A stretch of 64,000 bases of DNA from Rhynchopus sp. YZ270_cl-10. Taxonomy: Eukaryota > Euglenozoa > Diplonemea > Diplonemida > Diplonemidae. The notes beneath the pieces were generated by a model, which saw only the letters and a list, made by a program, of their open reading frames with translations, had not been told where the DNA came from and did not search any database. A program made the position numbers and the translations under genes. Positions 60,918 to 64,000 of this stretch are shown one piece after another. Position 1 is the stretch's first letter. Each line of letters opens with the position of its first letter. The stretch covers positions 892,689 through 956,688 of the forward strand of contig OZ037860.1 of the NCBI GenBank assembly GCA_964035575.1, in the 5' to 3' direction.

Positions 60918-62461
60918 TCACAGGGAGAAAGGCTTTGGAGGGGTGTGGTGTGTGGGATCAACTTCGCCTGGGTTTGCCTCAATGGCTTCGTAGGTATCGA
61001 AGCCGTCTACGTGGAAGAGAATGCTGAAGAACTTGCAGCGTTCCTTGCAACGCCGCAGGTCGCTCATGGTGATCGTGAGCGGGACCCTCGGGGACACAAT
61101 GTCGAAGAGCTCCGTGACAATGCTTTCCTTATTCGCCTCGAGAGTGTTGGACCCGATTGTGTCGTCACGCTGCGCACCCCATTCGTCCTTCTGTGCATTC
61201 CCCGTCGCTATCACATCCACAAGAAACCGATGAACAGAAATAGGCGTAATCCTCCCTGCCTGCGTCAAATCCAATACACGAAACAGAAACGGTAGTGACG
61301 CCTCTGCCCCCAGGTCCTCCATAGCCAGCATCATGTCCAAGTAGTTGTGCCACGTCATCTTGCAGATGCCAAGCGCCTCAAAGACACGTTCCCGGAACAG
61401 CGTGCAGTAATGGTGGAGCTGCAGGTCCTCGCTCTCAAGGTGGTCCTTTCCACGTGCCAGAAACATAAACTGTCGTTGATGTGATATCTGATGCCCAGCG
61501 GAAAACCACGAATTGTCTGAGATCGGATATCCAAGCTGTTTTTTTTGGTATGTTAAAAAATTCTTCTAATGTTAATCACGGAAGATCTTTTTATCTTTTG
61601 AATTTGAACTGAACATACCCAATACACAATTACATAGACATTTTCTTGGGTCAAAATATTGCTTAAACATACCTGCATTGCGATCAACTCTGAAAGCAAG
61701 GGGCTGACCATTAATGCATCAATCTTCACCCTCTGCCGTTTCGTGAGATCCAAATAGAAGAAGATCTTTCGGGTGATCCCTGTTACGTAGTAGGGCTGAA
61801 GCTCTTCGGTGAGGAGTTCGGAGGCATCTTGGAAGGCGCGCATGCCTACTAGCTTGGTGAAGTGATCGTTCAGGTCGTCTTCTGTTAGGTAGTTACGACC
61901 TTCTGCGGCTGCGAGGAACTCGATACGGGCGTGGTACATCATAGCCTTGGTCTGGAAGAAGTTGTACAAGGCATTGATAGGTATGCTTCCGTCTGCAGTC
62001 ATGCTAGCATGAAACAAAAGAAAGTACTCCGGCAACATCACCGGCGCACCTCCCCTCCCCGCCTCCACCACATCCTCCACCCCTAACCCACCGGTCTTCT
62101 TATACCGTTTCAACTGATCTGCCAACATAGCTTTTGCGACCTTTTTGTAGCCTTTGTAATCTATCCGCGTTTTGGACTTAAATTTCGCGTGTTTTTTCAG
62201 CTCGCTTGCAAAAAGGCGGAAAGTATCGGTTGCCCAAGTATGTTGCAGGCATTCTCGAAAGAGAATGTCCCCCGCTACGTCCTTCCATCGTTCTCCTAAA
62301 AACCCAGTTCCTGCCTGCTCTGCAGGGCGGAGAAGTTGTGGTATGACATTGAGGGAAGGGGGTTCTGCAGGGGGTGCAGGGTTGGCTTTTTTTGCGTCTA
62401 AATAAGACTGTAGAGCGGCATTGAGAAGGCTTGTTTTGCTTTGGGTTGGTTCGTCTGGCAT
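60918..62461 (-). CDS. PPP2R3C: PP2A regulatory subunit B''-gamma (TON2/FASS/PPP2R3C family), 468 aa, two exons
   Basis: Exon 1 62461-61673 ends LIAMQ; a 137-nt intron (GTATGT...AAACAG) leads in frame to exon 2 61535-60918, LGYPISDNSWFSAGHQISHQ. Together the chain follows PPP2R3C: LLFHASMTADGSIPINAL, the EF-like KIFFYLDLTKRQRVKIDAL, NSWFSA, a second EF-like FRVLDLTQAGRITPISVHRF, FDIVSPRVPLTI and FHVDGFDTYE. The human protein is of similar length. The family targets PP2A to centrosomes, basal bodies and microtubule arrays, which fits the cytoskeletal neighbours. Both EF-hands look weak for Ca2+. Confidence 0.92.
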
Positions 62462-62689
62462 TTTTTTTATTGGAGTAATGTTCCCCGTTCGAAAATTGGA
62501 TCGTTCTTATCTATCGCGTTGCGTCATCAAAAAAAGGGGGAAATGGGGGGAAATACAAGGGGGTAGGGGAGAGGGGTTGTGTAGTCTGTGAAGTTGGTGG
62601 TTTTGAAACAATGATTTGTAAAACGGTCACATACAAAGTAGGTCTGCATGTGAAAGTGGTATTTTTTTCGTTTGAGGACCATCTCTGAG

Positions 62690-63216
62690 TTACCAAAAGT
62701 TGATGGTAAAGTTGTTTTGTTGTCGACAATGTAGGCTGAATGCTGCCATACGGCTCCGGACGTCGGCAGCTTCCATCAGAGACTCTAGTGTCCCTAGTGT
62801 ACTTGCGCAAGAAGCCAACGATTGACCTCCCTGGGTTCGTGATGTCGACGTCATCTCTTTCTCCAGGTCGAGCAAGGTGTGCATTACCTTTCGCACATGA
62901 CGGATGAGATTGGAGAGGACACCAATGGGAGACGTTGGTGGGACAAGCCCTGGCGTGAGACGCCTCGACGGTATGACACATCACAAAGCCGTGGGGTATG
63001 CCCATCTCTGAGCACAATATCCGGTGCACGTCGGGTAGTAACCGCTGCAGTAGGTTCCTCCTTCCCCTCCAAGTAAACCGGGAAGGCGTACGGCCAACGT
63101 CGCACACGGTAAGGGGAAAGTGATTCACCCTTCCGGAAAACGGACGAGGACGAGAACCGCAAGACGTGCGCGTGGCTGTTCTCCAACCTTGCATCCGACG
63201 ATAGACGCAACTCATC
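62690..63216 (-). CDS. Last exon of an unrecognised gene, with an apparent reading-frame change
   Basis: After a TTTGAGTTCAG acceptor the frame starts DELRLSSDARLENSHAHVLR, runs through YRVRRWPYAFPVYLEGKEE to HTPRLCD, then stops making sense. Two bases out of phase it continues VIPSRRLTPGLVPPTSPIGV, SNLIRHVRKVMHTLLDLEKE, and ends QQNNFTINFW. The switch lies at about 62,985-62,995 in TGTGATGTGTC. Both halves have GC-rich third positions. A 2-bp indel in a TG repeat, a tiny intron or a sequencing error are all possible. The end is a short coiled coil; no family recognised. Confidence 0.45.
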
Positions 63217-63297
63217 CTGAACTCAAAGAAAGTGACTAACCGAAAATAAAGTAGTTTCGAAAAGTTTCAGTACATCGTTTCAGTCCTAACTGCATAC

Positions 63298-63496
63298 ATT
63301 GGTTGTAACAGAAGGGGACATCGTGCAAGACCCCTTCAAAGATCAAACCACTGTCGCTAGTATCAAACAGTTTTCCTAGGTCTACTTGTCTTTTCTTAAA
63401 CTCTTTTTTTTTGAACAAAACACACACAAGAATACTCGAAAGGTGAGCGGGCCACTCAACATTCAATCCTTCTGCTTTATCTAACGAGACATACAC
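63298..63496 (-). CDS. Possible upstream exon of the 62.7-kb gene
   Basis: ATG at 63494-63496, 66 codons plus one base, ending GVLHDVPFCYNQ before a GTATGC donor. Joining to 63216 by the CAG acceptor would make a stop; a GAG acceptor three bases upstream would read on (CYNQFQDELRLSS). Structure uncertain; the first exon may lie elsewhere. Confidence 0.3.
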
Positions 63497-63730
63497 ACAA
63501 GAGGTAATCTACGATCGACAAAGGTGGCGAAACTAGGCAACAGGAAGAACGTTAAAAGAGCAAAAATCCTTTTCGGTGGGGGGTAATTTATTTTTTGTCG
63601 AAGATGTATGGACATCCCAAACGCATACAACTGTTGTGAGAATAGATTTTAACAGAAAAACAGAATAGGAGAAAGCTTCGAAGGGTGCAGAAAACGTTTT
63701 TGGAAGGACAGCAAAAAAAAAAAAACTTAT

Positions 63731-63765
63731 AAGATGAGCATAAGCCTCTCGTGCTTAGTCACCTT
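63731..63765 (-). repeat. Type A hairpin, near-consensus copy
   Basis: AAGGUGA/UCAUCUU, UAAGC/GCUUA, loop ACGAGAG exact; one interior mismatch. Confidence 0.6.
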
Positions 63766-63779
63766 CCAACAAAAGTAGA

Positions 63780-63815
63780 GTTGAAATACAAAGCCCTCTC
63801 GTGACAGTGTACCTT
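63780..63815 (-). repeat. Type D hairpin
   Basis: AAGGUACACUGUC-ACGAGAG-GGCUUUGUAUUUCAAC: GGUACA pairs with UGUAUU (two G-U) and GUC with GGC. The loop equals that of types A and B. Confidence 0.5.
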
Positions 63816-64000
63816 TGGTACATGACCGGCTGTACCTGGATGGACACCCAACCATGCAGTCCTACATCCATTTCGTGGTTTACATCTGAAAAAAAGAACA
63901 TAGTCTACTGTATAACATGCCTGTACTAATACAACCAAAGGCTTCAAATACCGTAAAGATAACAATACAATGGACCGTACAAAGTGACATAGCCAAAAGC

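Larger units (their letters stand above)
63497..64000. other. Spacer at the right edge with two adjacent hairpins
   Basis: Type A 63731-63765 and type D 63780-63815 lie 14 nt apart. Otherwise AT-rich, no gene. Confidence 0.55.

Overview
The window is nuclear DNA from a flagellated unicellular eukaryote. It has GC-rich, mostly intron-poor genes in AT-rich spacers full of homopolymer runs, GT-AG introns, a divergent histone H4-like gene, SRP54, a PP2A B''-gamma (TON2/FASS/PPP2R3C) subunit, a BILBO1-type cytoskeletal protein and several long coiled-coil proteins. I cannot name the species. BILBO1 architecture, one-sided gene orientation and splice-acceptor-like AGs just upstream of many ATGs recall Euglenozoa. 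A perfect copy of the 12-nt RNA-processing motif known from Giardia, inside an intron, recalls Fornicata. The placement is inference only.

Every gene I can support (19 loci) is on the minus strand. From high to low coordinates, the order of transcription: an unrecognised exon pair (62.7-63.5 kb); PP2A B''-gamma (60.9-62.5); a 352-aa coiled-coil protein (59.1-60.3); a 3.1-kb island of transposon-like repeats (56-58.4); a 759-aa coiled coil (53.6-55.9); an ADPRM-type metallophosphatase (51.9-52.9); a 3.4-kb spacer; SRP54 with a 2.15-kb intron occupied by nested transposon-like elements (44.8-48.5); a BILBO1-like three-exon gene (41.1-42.6); a receptor-like kinase with a PQQ-type ectodomain (36.2-39.9); a 6-kb gene desert (30.1-36.2); the H4-like gene (29.7-30.1); a 1051-aa helical protein (26.4-29.5); three tandem ABCG half-transporters (16.2-26.2); coiled-coil and small proteins (8.9-13.8); a type I membrane protein (7.5-8.5); an 817-aa coiled coil (4.6-7.1); and a partial secreted animal-type transglutaminase (1-1.95 kb).

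The spacers, and some introns, hold more than 40 short hairpins in at least four related families. Many share the loop ACGAGAG (minus-strand RNA) on stems whose sequences co-vary between copies. G-U pairs form only if the minus strand is transcribed, which matches the genes. This is the best candidate here for an undescribed system: a dispersed structured-RNA family in gene-sense orientation, mostly in 3' flanks of genes in a unidirectional cluster.

Mobile DNA is all of the plain DNA-transposon or MITE type: two copies of a family with 16-bp terminal inverted repeats and perfect 9-bp target duplications, an enclosing element with a TTA duplication, a fold-back element, and two other elements with long terminal inverted repeats. 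I saw no retrovirus-like or other virus-like element, no tRNA or rRNA and no CRISPR array.
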